Shown here: positions 1-8,827 of the stretch, one piece after another
Layout of the letters: every line of letters begins with the position of its first letter
Numbering within the stretch: position 1 is the first letter of the stretch
From: Mesorhizobium sp.
GTDB taxonomy: Bacteria > Pseudomonadota > Alphaproteobacteria > Rhizobiales > Rhizobiaceae
DNA: 34,877 nucleotides
Reading direction: 5' to 3'
NCBI GenBank assembly: GCA_004020645.1
Contig: SAQL01000019.1
Location: 1-34,877, forward strand
The notes under the pieces: model-generated
What the model saw: only the letters and a program-made list of their open reading frames with translations
The model's database searches: none
Told to the model about the DNA's origin: nothing
Program-made: the position numbers and the translations under genes

Positions 1-209
1 GGTCTGCGCCGCGTCGCTTCGCTCCTTGCTCCGCCCTAGGATGACGAAGGCATGGGGCCCTGTGGCTAATCACCAGCGTCAGAGATGGTGGAATGTTGCC
101 ATTTGTCTTGCGGCGCCTGGCCTAATCGCTGCTAATGCAGAACCGGATGACCATTCCGATCCAAGGCCCTATAACAGGCCGACAGAATTGCGATGATCAA
201 GGGGAGACG

Positions 210-1070
210 ATGCGTTACATACGTCCGCTTTCAATGGAAGATGCCGTTGGCCAGTTGGCCGGCTCGTCTGGCACGGCCGCCATTCTCGCCGGAGGCAGCG
301 ACCTCCTGGTGAGGATGAAAGGCGGCTTTATCGAGCCAGACCTTATCGTCGATATCAAGGCGATCGACGGACTGGGTGAGATCAGGGAAACGGCGGAGGG
401 CTTCAGCATCGGTGCGGCGGTCTCCTGCGCCCTGATGGGAGAGAGCGCGGCCTTGAAGAGGGAATGGCCGGGCGTCGTCGAAGCGGCCAAGCTGATCGGC
501 TCGAAACAGGTGCAGGGTCGCTGCACGATCGTCGGCAATCTTTGCAACGCCTCGCCGGCAGCCGACAGCGTGCCGGCGCTGGTGGCCGCCGGCGCCATGG
601 CATTGATAGCCGGGCCAGGAGGCAGGCGCACGGTCGCGGTAGAGGCAGTGCCGACCGGGCCAGGCAAGACGTCGCTCGCCAAGGGAGAGATCATCGAGGC
701 GATCCTGCTCGACAGGCGCGCGCCGCGCTCCGGCGATGCCTATCTGCGTTTCATTCCTCGCACGGAGATGGACATCGCCGTGGTCAGCGCCGGGGTGAAC
801 CTGACGCTCGATGAGCAAGGCGTCGTCAAATCGGCCCGCGTGGCGCTGGGCGCAGCGGCGCCGACGGTGCTGCTGGTGGAAGAGGCCGCCGAGGCCCTCA
901 TCGGCAGGAAGCTGGACGAAGCAGCACTTGAGCGGCTCGCCAAGGTCTGCTCGGGGGCCTGCCGCCCTATCGACGACAAGCGGGGCACCGTCGAGTTCAG
1001 AAGAAAAGTTGCGGGTGTGCTGGCCAGGCGGGCCGCCACGACCGCCTATGCACGTGCAGGAGGCAAATGA
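210..1070 (+). CDS. FAD-binding subunit of a molybdenum hydroxylase (CoxM/XdhB-like)
   Basis: About 286 residues, the usual size for the FAD subunit of xanthine dehydrogenase/CO dehydrogenase-type enzymes. It should carry electrons from the 2Fe-2S subunit to the final acceptor in the cytoplasm. The N-terminal FAD_binding_5 domain shows AGGSDLLVRMKGG near residue 28 and TIVGNLCNASPAADS near residue 107, both flavin-contacting loops of the family. The C-terminal part fits the CO_deh_flav_C domain. I chose the ATG at 210 because a GGGGAG purine run lies just upstream and the family N-terminus (MRYIRP-type) begins there; an in-frame ATG at 135 would add 25 unrelated residues. It is first in a four-gene operon and overlaps the next gene by 1-4 bases. 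The family assignment is firm; the substrate is unknown. Confidence 0.93.
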   Translation: MRYIRPLSMEDAVGQLAGSSGTAAILAGGSDLLVRMKGGFIEPDLIVDIKAIDGLGEIRETAEGFSIGAAVSCALMGESAALKREWPGVVEAAKLIGSKQVQGRCTIVGNLCNASPAADSVPALVAAGAMALIAGPGGRRTVAVEAVPTGPGKTSLAKGEIIEAILLDRRAPRSGDAYLRFIPRTEMDIAVVSAGVNLTLDEQGVVKSARVALGAAAPTVLLVEEAAEALIGRKLDEAALERLAKVCSGACRPIDDKRGTVEFRRKVAGVLARRAATTAYARAGGK

Positions 1071-1546
1071 TGGCTGGTGTAGCAGTCTCAACGACAATCA
1101 ACGGCGACAATGTCGAGTACCTTTGCCAACCGGACGAGACGCTGCTCGACGTCCTGCGTGACCGTCTCGGGCTGACAGGCTCCAAGGAAGGCTGCGGCAC
1201 CGGCGACTGCGGCGCCTGCAGCATCATCCTCGACGACCGGCTGGTGTGCTCGTGCCTGGTGCTTGGCGCCGAGGCTGAAGGCCGGCGCGTCGAGACCATC
1301 GAGGGCATGGCGCATGGCGACACGCTGCATCCGCTGCAGCAGAAGTTCCTCGAGCACGCAGCGCTTCAATGCGGCATCTGCACGCCGGGCTTCCTGATCG
1401 CGGCGAAGGACCTTTTGGCCAAGAACCCCGACCCGACCGAGGAGGAAATCCGCTTCGGCCTCGCCGGGAATCTCTGCCGCTGTACCGGCTATGACAAGAT
1501 CGTGCGCGCCGTTCAGGACGCCGCCAGCGCGATGAAGGGAGCTTGA
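1067..1546 (+). CDS. 2Fe-2S subunit of a molybdenum hydroxylase (CoxS-like)
   Basis: A 159-residue protein with both 2Fe-2S motifs of the family. The plant-ferredoxin-type cluster uses C43, C48, C51 and C63 (EGCGTGDCGACS...CSC). The second cluster uses C102, C105, C137 and C139 (QCGICTPG and GNLCRCTGYDK). It relays electrons from the molybdenum centre to the FAD subunit. The AGGAGG at 1058-1063 is spaced better for the second ATG (1070) than for the ATG at 1067, so the mature start may be one residue later. It overlaps the FAD gene upstream and almost touches the large subunit downstream, so translation is probably coupled. Confidence 0.95.
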   Translation: MMAGVAVSTTINGDNVEYLCQPDETLLDVLRDRLGLTGSKEGCGTGDCGACSIILDDRLVCSCLVLGAEAEGRRVETIEGMAHGDTLHPLQQKFLEHAALQCGICTPGFLIAAKDLLAKNPDPTEEEIRFGLAGNLCRCTGYDKIVRAVQDAASAMKGA

Positions 1547-1548
1547 AG

Positions 1549-3813
1549 ATGAATTTCGATCCGCGTTACTCCACTCGCAGCTTCGCCTCCGTCGGCACGC
1601 GTCCCATCCGCCCCGACGGCGTCGACAAGGTGACGGGCCGCGCGCGCTATGGGGCGGACTTCAACATGGCCGGCCAGTTGGTCGGGCGTGTTCTGAGAAG
1701 CCCGCACGCGCACGCCACGATCAGGAAGATCGACACATCGAAGGCGGAGAAGCTCGCCGGCGTGAAGGCGGTGATCACCGCGGCCGACCTGCCCGACCTC
1801 ACCGATGGCGATGCAGCCATGTACGACATCCTCGACAACTGCATGGCGCGCAAGAAGGCGCTCTATGACGGCCATGCCGTGGCCGCGGTCGCCGCTGTCG
1901 ACGCCCGCACGGCGAGGCAGGCGCTGAAGCTGATCGAGGTCGACTATGAGGTGCTGCCGCATGTGGTCGATGTCGACGAGGCGATGAAGCACACGGCACC
2001 GCTGCTCAACGACGCCATCTTTACCGAGGGCCTCGAGGAAAAGCCCACCAGGCCGTCCAACATCACCAAGCGTACCCAGTTTGGCCATGGCGACATCCAT
2101 GAGGGATTTGGCCAGGCCGATTTCGTCGTCGAACGCTCCTTCAAGACCGAGCAGACGCATCAGGGCTATATCGAGCCGCATGCCTGCGTGGCGAGCGTCA
2201 GCTCCGACGGCACCGCCGACCTCTGGGTCTGCACGCAAGGCCATTTCGTCTACCGCCAGCACTGCGCCCAACTGCTTGGCATGGAAGCTTCCAAGCTGCG
2301 CGTCACCTCGTCGGAGATCGGCGGCGGCTTCGGCGGCAAGACCCATGTCTGGGCCGAGCCGGTGGCGCTGGCGCTGTCGCGCAAGGCCGGACGACCGGTC
2401 AAGCTGGTGATGACGCGTGACGAGGTGTTCCGCGCCTCCGGCCCAACCAGCGCCACCTCGATCGACGTCAGGATCGGCGCCCGCAAGGACGGCACGATCA
2501 CCGCGGCCGAGGCGACGCTGCGCTATTCCTGCGGCCCTTATGCCGGCATGTGGGCCGAGATCGGCGCCATGACGGCGTTCGCCTGCTACAGGCTCGAGAA
2601 CGTCAGGACGGTTGGCTACGAAGTGCTGGTCAACCGGCCGAAGACCGCCGCCTATCGCGCGCCGTCGGCACCGATGGCGGCGTTTGCGGTGGAAAGCGCG
2701 GTCGACGAGCTGGCCAAGGAGATCGGCATGGACCCGGTCGAGTTCCGGATCAGGAACGCCGCCCAGGAAGGCACCAGATCGTCCTACGGTCCGGTATACG
2801 GCCCGATCGGCATCGGCCCGACGCTCGAAGCGGCAAAGAACCATCCGCACATGAAGGTACCGCTGGGCAAGAACCAGGGCCGCGGCATGGCTTGCGGCTT
2901 CTGGTTCAACTTCGGCGGCCAGACCTGCACCGACCTCAACATCGGCATGGACGGCTCGGTCTCGCTTGCCGTCGGCACGGTCGATGTGGGTGGTTCCCGC
3001 GCGTCGCTGTCGCTGGTGGCGGCGGAGGAACTCGGCATCGCCTATGAGCAGGTCAAGGCGGTGGTGGCCGACACCTCCAGCCTCGGCTACAACGACATGA
3101 CAGACGGCAGCCGCGGCACCTTCTCTTCCTCTATGGCGACGATCTCGGCCGCCCGCAACGCCATCAAGATCCTGCGGGAACGCGCCGCGCAGATGTGGGA
3201 CATTCCCGTCGACGACGTGGTCTGGGAAAAGGGCCACACCATCGCCAAAGGCGAGAAGTACGGCAACCTTGCGGCGCTGTCCCTCAGGGAGATCGCGGCC
3301 GCGTCGGGCAAGACGGGCGGACCGATCGCCGGCCACAGCGAGCTCGTCGCCGACGGCGCCGGCGTCTCCTTCGCCACCCATATCTGCGATATCGAGGTCG
3401 ATCCGGAAACCGGCGCCACGAGGGTCCTGCGCTACACAGTCGTGCAAGATGCCGGCAAGGCGGTGCACCCGACTTATGTCGAGGGGCAGTACCAAGGGGG
3501 TGCTGCGCAAGGCATCGGCTGGGCGCTCAATGAAGAGTACATCTACGGCAAGGACGGGCGGCTGCAGAACCCCGGCTTTCTCGATTACCGCATCCCGGTC
3601 TGCTCGGACCTGCCGATGATCGACACGCAGATCCTCGAGATCCCCAATCCCAACCATCCTTACGGGGTGCGTGGCGTCGGCGAGACCTCGATCGTGCCGC
3701 CGCTGGCGGCGATCGCCAATGCGGTGTCGAACGCCGCGGGCGTGCGGATGACGCATATCCCGATGTCGCCGCCGCGGATTCTCGCGGCGATCGTGGCGGA
3801 ACGGGGAGGCTGA
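1549..3813 (+). CDS. Molybdopterin-binding catalytic subunit of a molybdenum hydroxylase
   Basis: About 754 residues, typical of the large subunit of the xanthine dehydrogenase family. Visible marks are the EIGGGFGGKTH molybdopterin-contacting loop near residue 256, AAYRAPSAP near residue 367, and the C-terminal RGVGETSIVPPLAAIANAV near residue 706, which holds the catalytic base glutamate of this family. The form I CO-dehydrogenase signature (AYRCSFR) is absent, so this is not a true CO dehydrogenase; a hydroxylase of a heterocycle, aldehyde or aromatic compound is more likely. An in-frame TTG at 1543 also exists, but the ATG at 1549 is preceded by GGGAGC and is preferred. The neighbours supply the FeS and FAD subunits. 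The substrate cannot be read from the sequence. Confidence 0.94.
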   Translation: MNFDPRYSTRSFASVGTRPIRPDGVDKVTGRARYGADFNMAGQLVGRVLRSPHAHATIRKIDTSKAEKLAGVKAVITAADLPDLTDGDAAMYDILDNCMARKKALYDGHAVAAVAAVDARTARQALKLIEVDYEVLPHVVDVDEAMKHTAPLLNDAIFTEGLEEKPTRPSNITKRTQFGHGDIHEGFGQADFVVERSFKTEQTHQGYIEPHACVASVSSDGTADLWVCTQGHFVYRQHCAQLLGMEASKLRVTSSEIGGGFGGKTHVWAEPVALALSRKAGRPVKLVMTRDEVFRASGPTSATSIDVRIGARKDGTITAAEATLRYSCGPYAGMWAEIGAMTAFACYRLENVRTVGYEVLVNRPKTAAYRAPSAPMAAFAVESAVDELAKEIGMDPVEFRIRNAAQEGTRSSYGPVYGPIGIGPTLEAAKNHPHMKVPLGKNQGRGMACGFWFNFGGQTCTDLNIGMDGSVSLAVGTVDVGGSRASLSLVAAEELGIAYEQVKAVVADTSSLGYNDMTDGSRGTFSSSMATISAARNAIKILRERAAQMWDIPVDDVVWEKGHTIAKGEKYGNLAALSLREIAAASGKTGGPIAGHSELVADGAGVSFATHICDIEVDPETGATRVLRYTVVQDAGKAVHPTYVEGQYQGGAAQGIGWALNEEYIYGKDGRLQNPGFLDYRIPVCSDLPMIDTQILEIPNPNHPYGVRGVGETSIVPPLAAIANAVSNAAGVRMTHIPMSPPRILAAIVAERGG

Positions 3814-4058
3814 TGGTCGAAGTAACGCTCTGGGGATCGCTCGGCGCAATCGCCGGAGGCAAGAGCAAGGTCGAGATCGAGGCGAAGGATATTCGGGAGC
3901 TGTTCAGGAAGCTGGCTGAGCAGTATCCCGGCTTCGAGCCCTACATCGACCGCGGCATCGCAGTCGCTATCGATGGGGTTATCTATCGCGACACCTGGTC
4001 GAAGGAGCTGCCACAAGGCGCTGAGATATTCCTGCTGCCGAGATTGGCTGGGGGGTGA
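3813..4058 (+). CDS. Small MoaD/ThiS-like ubiquitin-fold protein ending in Gly-Gly
   Basis: An 81-residue protein with the length and pattern of MoaD/ThiS proteins: MVEVTLWGSL first strand, a central helix (IRELFRKLAEQYPGF), VAIDGVIYRDTW, and EIFLLPRLAGG with a terminal Gly-Gly. In the family this di-glycine is adenylated and thiocarboxylated to donate sulfur for molybdopterin or thiamine synthesis. Its ATG overlaps the large-subunit stop codon (TGATG), with GGGGAGG just upstream, so it is the fourth gene of the operon. The likely role is sulfur supply or cofactor maturation for this hydroxylase; that is inferred from position. No MoaE, MoeB or XdhC-like gene is visible beside it. Confidence 0.8.
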   Translation: MVEVTLWGSLGAIAGGKSKVEIEAKDIRELFRKLAEQYPGFEPYIDRGIAVAIDGVIYRDTWSKELPQGAEIFLLPRLAGG

Positions 4059-4083
4059 GTGGGGACCTGCCTCCACCCTCACC
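4054..4083 (+). terminator. Possible weak hairpin after the hydroxylase operon
   Basis: GGTGAG (4054-4059) followed by TGG can pair with CCA and CTCACC (4078-4083), with a CC bulge. It overlaps the MoaD-like stop codon. No T tract follows, so intrinsic termination is uncertain. The rest of the 234-base convergent gap (4059-4292) shows nothing else; the 93-codon open frame at 4055-4336 has no recognisable features. Confidence 0.25.
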
Positions 4084-4292
4084 TAACATCAAGGTCTCGA
4101 ACGTCGTTGATTGGGCCGTGAGGGGACAGTCCGCAATATATGCGATCTCAGCGGAAAAGCCGTCGTTCTGCGGACGACCTCATTTCGGTTGGAACAACGG
4201 ACTTCGTTTTTCATCAAAGGCGGACGTTGCAGTTGCCCTAAGCAATGACAGCTTGGCGCCATCAGCGGTAGCAGCGTTGGTGGCGCATCCCT

Positions 4293-5620
4293 CTACGGGC
4301 CATCGGAAGGTGATCGCCGCTGGGAAGATCCAATAATTTTTTCCAACAGCTTCGCAGTCGGGGAGGCTTGGTTTCTCGTCCTCTGATCAGTGAGTAAACC
4401 CATCTTTCTTAACTTTATTTCGGTCGCCCGCTTTGACACCTCAAAGTATAACGACAGCTCTAACAGCAATTTATCGTAGGGAAGCAAGTTGCACGGCTGG
4501 TCGTCGACAAATATGTAACCATGCCCTCGATCTCGGATATCAAGATTTTTCCGGGCTACATCAACTGCGGCGCGAAATACGTGATTGGGCATAATAATAT
4601 TGGAAGAGAAGTAATTGGCTTGGAACTCAAGGCGCTCATAATCAAAACCCTTCTCGCTCTCTCTGTCGACAAACAGATCTCGTTCGACAATTGTCTCTGA
4701 TCGTAGATACTGACCATGCTTCAAACCAAAATGCCCAATCTCGTGCCCCAGCGTAAACCGTTCTCGGTTCCTGTCCGCATGAGAATTTATCTTGATCGAT
4801 TTACGATCAAAATTTGCTGAACCGAGTATGGGCGTGCCATCCTCATCCTCGACCAACTGGTCACTGAATTGCAGATCTAAGGACAGCATTGAGCAAATTT
4901 TCTTGAGATCGACTGGACCAGATTTGTAACCCACCTGCTCCAAGATCTCCTGAGCTGATTTTTCTATGTGTTCAGCGGGGAGATACGGCACAAATACTCG
5001 GCTCGTTTCATCTTCAATTTCAACATCGACGGATGGTCCTAGTTCAAGGCCACGAAGAAAATGATTGATGGTGCCGAAGAACCTTCCGTCATAAAAAGCC
5101 GAGAATTTTAGAGACTTAATAGGGTGTTCGCTCCGAAAAATTTGTGATTTTACGAAACGGTTCTCTAAGCAATAACGAACACTGCGGTCGGCTACGACTT
5201 CCAGTCCGGCCTCGTCGTATTTCACGATCCCCATGGATCTGCTCCTGGCGAGGCTATCTGCACCCGATTGCAAACGTGAAGATACGACTAACACACCTTT
5301 GGCTGCATGCCTGAAGATCCGCCCCAGTTTATCCGAAAAATCAGTTACGCATGTCTCCGGAATGGCACCTTCATAGTTCTTGCATTCGAAAACAACGTAA
5401 GAAAACGGACTCTGCCTTTCTGATAAATCTCTATGACAACATCGAATTGAACATCGGCCCTTCTTTCAGCGCAATAATACCCTTTCTTCTTAAAAATCTT
5501 GCAGCTTTCTGAAGGATGTAAGCCATAAACAAGCTCGCCTCGGGTCATTTGTTCGACGAGATATTCATAGAACCTGTCTTCTAGATCATCACCTTTTTCT
5601 GCTGTATTCACCCTAGTCAC
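4293..5620 (-). pseudogene. PD-(D/E)xK nuclease-like domain fused to ImmA/IrrE metallopeptidase, split by a one-base frameshift
   Basis: Read in two frames this is one gene of about 442 codons. The first frame (5620-5345) gives a 91-residue start of a restriction-endonuclease-like domain, including FDVVIEIYQKGR. At a run of four T on the coding strand (5402-5405) one base appears missing. In the other frame the sequence continues SYVVFECKNYEG, which supplies the E-x-K catalytic pair (5387-5379), and runs on without a stop into a metallopeptidase. That part has the zinc motif HEIGH (4745-4731) and the downstream LEFQAN...IIMP helix with the third ligand Glu. The region is clearly more AT-rich than its neighbours, suggesting transfer. 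The GTG start overlaps the upstream hydrolase gene; a second GTG at 5611 is possible. A GTG at 5294 could restart the C-terminal half. It may be a real broken gene or a sequencing indel. Confidence 0.8.
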
Positions 5621-7163
5621 CCACGCGCGCTAGCGTGCCGAGATGATTGCCGTCGAGAAATTCCACCGTCATGGCCGACGCCTTGCCGTCGGGGCCGATG
5701 TCAAAGCCTACGCCCGATGGCCTGTCCGGCGTCTCGGCGTCCGGGAAGGTCAGGAAGAGGTCGCCGTCGAAATGCGTCAATGAATAGGACCGGGCGCCGG
5801 CCGGCCCGACCTTGAGCACAAGAGCGTCCCCGGCACTCGACACGACCGCATCGCCGATGAAGTCGTTAAAGTAACGGCCCGCATAGGCACTGGCCGGCCC
5901 TGCTGGCCTTGCCGGAGACGGTGGCGCGGCATAGGTGGCCTTGGCCGCCGCGACCGCCGGGCCGAACAGGCCCGCATAGGTGTCGTCCCATGCCTTGACC
6001 CAATCCTTCTCGACCGTTCCGTCGAAGACGAGATCGGCGAAGCTGTCGGACAGCCCTTCCGGCACGCCGGTCGAAAAGGCGTTGGCGACAATCAAGATGC
6101 CAAGCTTCTCCTCGGGAAAGAGCGTCACCAGCGTGCGGGCGCCGACGCTGAAGGCGCCGGCATGGCCCCAGCTCAGGCCGTGACGGCCGAATTCAACATT
6201 CCAGCCGAGACCGTAGAAGGACTCGCTGCCGGAGATGGGGTTCTTGCCGCGCGTCATCAGCGGAACATGCGTCTGGTCCAGCGCGTCGGCTTTAATGAGG
6301 GTCTCGCCGGCATAGACCCCATTGCCGAGCACGAGGCGCACCCATTGCGAGAGATCGCGTGCCGTGGAGCTGACACCGCCTGCGGGCGCCTGCGCATCCG
6401 GATCGCGCTTGACCTTCGCAGTCCAGACGCCGTCGATCTTGACGTGTAGCGCGGCGCGATTGGCATGCTTGATGAAGTCCGCATAACGGGAGCTGGTCGA
6501 AGCCATTCCAAGCGGACGGTAGAGTTTTTCCTCGGCGACCTCCTCCCACGGCTTGCCCGTCGGCCTCGCGGCCGCGACGGCACCCTCGGTCAGACCGAAA
6601 TTGCTGTAGGAGTAGCCGGCGCGAAAGCTCGACGATGGCGACACGAACCGCAGACGGCGCAGGATCTCCGCGCGCTCGTAGCCAATGTCCTCGAGGTCGT
6701 CTCCGGCGGTGCCGGGAAGTCCGCTGCGGTGCGAAAACAGGTCGCGGACCGTGAGTTCACTGGTCGGATAGGGCTCGGACAGCCGGAAGGCCGGGTCGAG
6801 GTCGGTGATCTTCGCATCCCAGGAAACGATCTCGTCGCTGACCAGTGCCGCCACTATCGTGGCCGAGACCGGCTTGGACAGGGAGGCGATCTGGAACACT
6901 GTATCCGCGTCGACGGTCTCTGGCTTGCCGGCCTCGCGATGCCCGAACCCCTTGAGGAAGACCACCTTGTCGTCATGGACGACGCCGATGGCGAGACCGG
7001 GCACCCCACCATCCGCGACGACGCCTTCGGCGAGCAGTTCGAGCTTCGACAGGGCGGCAGTGATCCGCTCGGGCGTAACGGCCGACGCCGCATGCGGCGA
7101 AAGCACCAAGACGGCGATGAAGGCCCACATCCCCCAACGGCGGAAATTCCGACCCAGCCCCAC
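5613..7163 (-). CDS. Secreted serine hydrolase, beta-lactamase/class C family
   Basis: About 516 residues. The catalytic SLSK (S-x-x-K, near residue 94) and YSN (Y-x-N, near residue 186) are clear, and GHAG later fits the third class C motif. This fold covers beta-lactamases, D-aminopeptidases and esterases; the substrate is not predictable. The C-terminal ~120 residues resemble the lipocalin-like extension common in these proteins. I chose the GTG at 7163 because GGGGGAG lies 7 bases upstream and the resulting N-terminus (RNFRRWGMWAFIAVLVL...ASA) is a good signal peptide. Starts at 7193 or 7130 are possible. It is likely periplasmic. It follows the ABC importer in the same direction after 132 bases and overlaps the nuclease-peptidase gene by 8 bases. 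Confidence 0.88.
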   Translation of the reverse strand: MGLGRNFRRWGMWAFIAVLVLSPHAASAVTPERITAALSKLELLAEGVVADGGVPGLAIGVVHDDKVVFLKGFGHREAGKPETVDADTVFQIASLSKPVSATIVAALVSDEIVSWDAKITDLDPAFRLSEPYPTSELTVRDLFSHRSGLPGTAGDDLEDIGYERAEILRRLRFVSPSSSFRAGYSYSNFGLTEGAVAAARPTGKPWEEVAEEKLYRPLGMASTSSRYADFIKHANRAALHVKIDGVWTAKVKRDPDAQAPAGGVSSTARDLSQWVRLVLGNGVYAGETLIKADALDQTHVPLMTRGKNPISGSESFYGLGWNVEFGRHGLSWGHAGAFSVGARTLVTLFPEEKLGILIVANAFSTGVPEGLSDSFADLVFDGTVEKDWVKAWDDTYAGLFGPAVAAAKATYAAPPSPARPAGPASAYAGRYFNDFIGDAVVSSAGDALVLKVGPAGARSYSLTHFDGDLFLTFPDAETPDRPSGVGFDIGPDGKASAMTVEFLDGNHLGTLARVGD

Positions 7164-7295
7164 GCTCGAGCTCCCCCTATCCCCTGCAAGCACTGCTCAT
7201 ACTACAGGCCGGCGCAGGAAAGGCCAACACTCAACCTGCGCGGCCGCGCGAAGTCCCTGCGCAACCCCAAGCGGCCATCCCTGAGAGCCAGCCGG

Positions 7296-8054
7296 TCAAC
7301 GGTATCGAACCGACCATCGCTCAGTGGCGACGACCGTCATGAAGAACCCGATCGACAACAGCGACGAGAGCACGATAGCGGCGTAGAGCCGGTCGGACTG
7401 ATAGTTGAAGGTCGCCTGGATGATCAGCGCACCGAGACCTTTGTCGGAGCCGATCCATTCGCCGACGATCGCGCCGATCACCGCGGTCGCCGAGGCGATC
7501 CGCAGCGAGGCGAAAAGCATTGGCAGCGCACGCGGCAGGCGCAGGCGCCAGAATACTTCCCAACGCGTCGCCGACAGCACGCGAAACAGCTCGTGCTCGC
7601 TGGGGCTCGCCGATTCCAGACCCCGGATCATGTTGATCAGCGTCGGGAAGAAACAGATCACTGCCGCGATCACGATCTTGGGCAGCATGCCGAGGCCGAA
7701 GATGAGGATGACGACCGGGGCCAGCGCAAGCACCGGGATCGTATTGAAGAACAGCACGACCGGAAAATAGGCAGCCTGAAGCGTACGGCTGTGCACGAAG
7801 ACGACCGCCAGCAGCACTGCGGCGAGGTTGCCGAGCACGAAGCCGGAGAGCGCCTCGATGGCCGTCGGCCAGAGGTTCGACAGGAGAAGCGATCCGTTCC
7901 TGGCAAACACGCCCGCTATCGCAGTCGGCGTCGGAACGATGTATGCGGGCACGCCGGCAAGCGGCAGCAGGACCTGCCATGCGAGAATGAGCGAGCCGGC
8001 GCCGAGGATCGGCAGCACGGTCTGTGCGAACGGCGAAAGCGGCCCCCGGTTCAC
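7296..8054 (-). CDS. ABC transporter permease, SsuC/TauC-type
   Basis: About 252 residues with the normal length and topology of nitrate/sulfonate/taurine-family permeases. Hydrophobic segments include TVLPILGAGSLILAWQVLL near the N-terminus and later membrane spans. The cytoplasmic coupling loop is recognisable around LPRALPMLFASLRIASATA. The GTG at 8054 overlaps the ATPase stop codon (GTGA), a typical coupled arrangement; a longer open frame to 8273 only reads through the ATPase gene in another frame. It forms the membrane part of the importer with the two preceding genes. The transported compound is unknown. Confidence 0.92.
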   Translation of the reverse strand: MNRGPLSPFAQTVLPILGAGSLILAWQVLLPLAGVPAYIVPTPTAIAGVFARNGSLLLSNLWPTAIEALSGFVLGNLAAVLLAVVFVHSRTLQAAYFPVVLFFNTIPVLALAPVVILIFGLGMLPKIVIAAVICFFPTLINMIRGLESASPSEHELFRVLSATRWEVFWRLRLPRALPMLFASLRIASATAVIGAIVGEWIGSDKGLGALIIQATFNYQSDRLYAAIVLSSLLSIGFFMTVVATERWSVRYR

Positions 8055-8827
8055 GAAGCCGCTCCAAGGGCCGAGCGCATCCTGGCCATTGCCGCGACGA
8101 TCGCCGGATCCTCGCGCGAGCATCTGTTGTCCGGCCCCTTCAGCGGACGAAGGTCGTGGTCGGCAACGATCCGGCCGGGATGGGCGGCAAGCACGATCAC
8201 GCGCTGCCCGAGATAGACGGCTTCGGCAATGGAATGCGTGACGAACAGCACGGTCGTTCCGGTCCGCCGCCATAGGTTCAGCAGTTCGTCGTTGAGGCGA
8301 TCGCGGGTGATCTCGTCAAGCGCACCAAAGGGTTCGTCCATCAGAAGCAGACGTGGCTCGCCAAGCAGCGCCCGGGCGATCGCCAGTCTTTGACGTTGTC
8401 CGCCGGAGAGCTGATGCGGCAGGCGCTCACTGAGCGCCGACAGGCCGACGAGTTCGAGCAGTTCGTCGGCCCGGTCGTCTATCATGCGCGACAGGCTGCG
8501 GCGGCCCACCTGGATCGGCAGCCGTACATTCTCGCGCGCCGTGCGCCACGGCAAAAGGGTCGAGTCCTGGAAGACAAAACCCACGCCGCGGCCGGAGCGC
8601 ACCGCCGACGGCGTTTCGCCCATCACGCGTATCGTGCCCGCGAGCGGCGCCAAAAGATCGGCGACAACCCGCAGAAACGTCGATTTTCCGCAGCCCGAAG
8701 GCCCGAGGATCGACAGGAACGTCCCGGCCTCGACTGTCAGTTCGAGACCGGAGATCACCGTTACTGGCGAGCGCCGGCCGGGATAGCCGACGTCAAGCCC
8801 GGAGGTCTCGATGGCCGGCGCGGCCAT
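8051..8827 (-). CDS. ABC transporter ATP-binding protein, SsuB/TauB-type
   Basis: A 258-residue nucleotide-binding protein with every canonical motif: Walker A GPSGCGKST (42-50), Q-loop FVFQDSTLLPW (near 85), signature LSGGQRQRLAIARAL (from 140), Walker B LLLMDEPFGALDE (from 160) and H-loop FVTHS (H198). The LPW after the Q-loop is usual in the nitrate/sulfonate/taurine subfamily. The ATG at 8827 lies within the TGATG overlap with the binding-protein stop; a TTG one codon earlier is less likely. It energises import through the permease encoded immediately downstream. Confidence 0.95.
   Translation of the reverse strand: MAAPAIETSGLDVGYPGRRSPVTVISGLELTVEAGTFLSILGPSGCGKSTFLRVVADLLAPLAGTIRVMGETPSAVRSGRGVGFVFQDSTLLPWRTARENVRLPIQVGRRSLSRMIDDRADELLELVGLSALSERLPHQLSGGQRQRLAIARALLGEPRLLLMDEPFGALDEITRDRLNDELLNLWRRTGTTVLFVTHSIAEAVYLGQRVIVLAAHPGRIVADHDLRPLKGPDNRCSREDPAIVAAMARMRSALGAAS

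Noticed and set aside
1..60. Left-edge sequence resembling a common rhizobial intergenic repeat (CTCCGCCCTAGGATGACGAAG)
   Set aside because: The impression is from memory only. No second copy in this window supports it.
1513..3849. 778-codon open frame on the minus strand opposite the large hydroxylase subunit
   Set aside because: It is a mirror of a well-supported gene in GC-rich DNA. The translation is rich in Arg, His, Asp and Gly, with no domain pattern.
4055..4336. 93-codon plus-strand open frame after the MoaD-like gene
   Set aside because: No recognisable motif, and its end overlaps the peptidase gene. The start coincides with the operon stop by chance.
6465..8216. 583-codon plus-strand open frame
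   Set aside because: It runs antisense to the serine hydrolase and permease genes, both of which have clear motifs. Its composition is low-complexity and charged.
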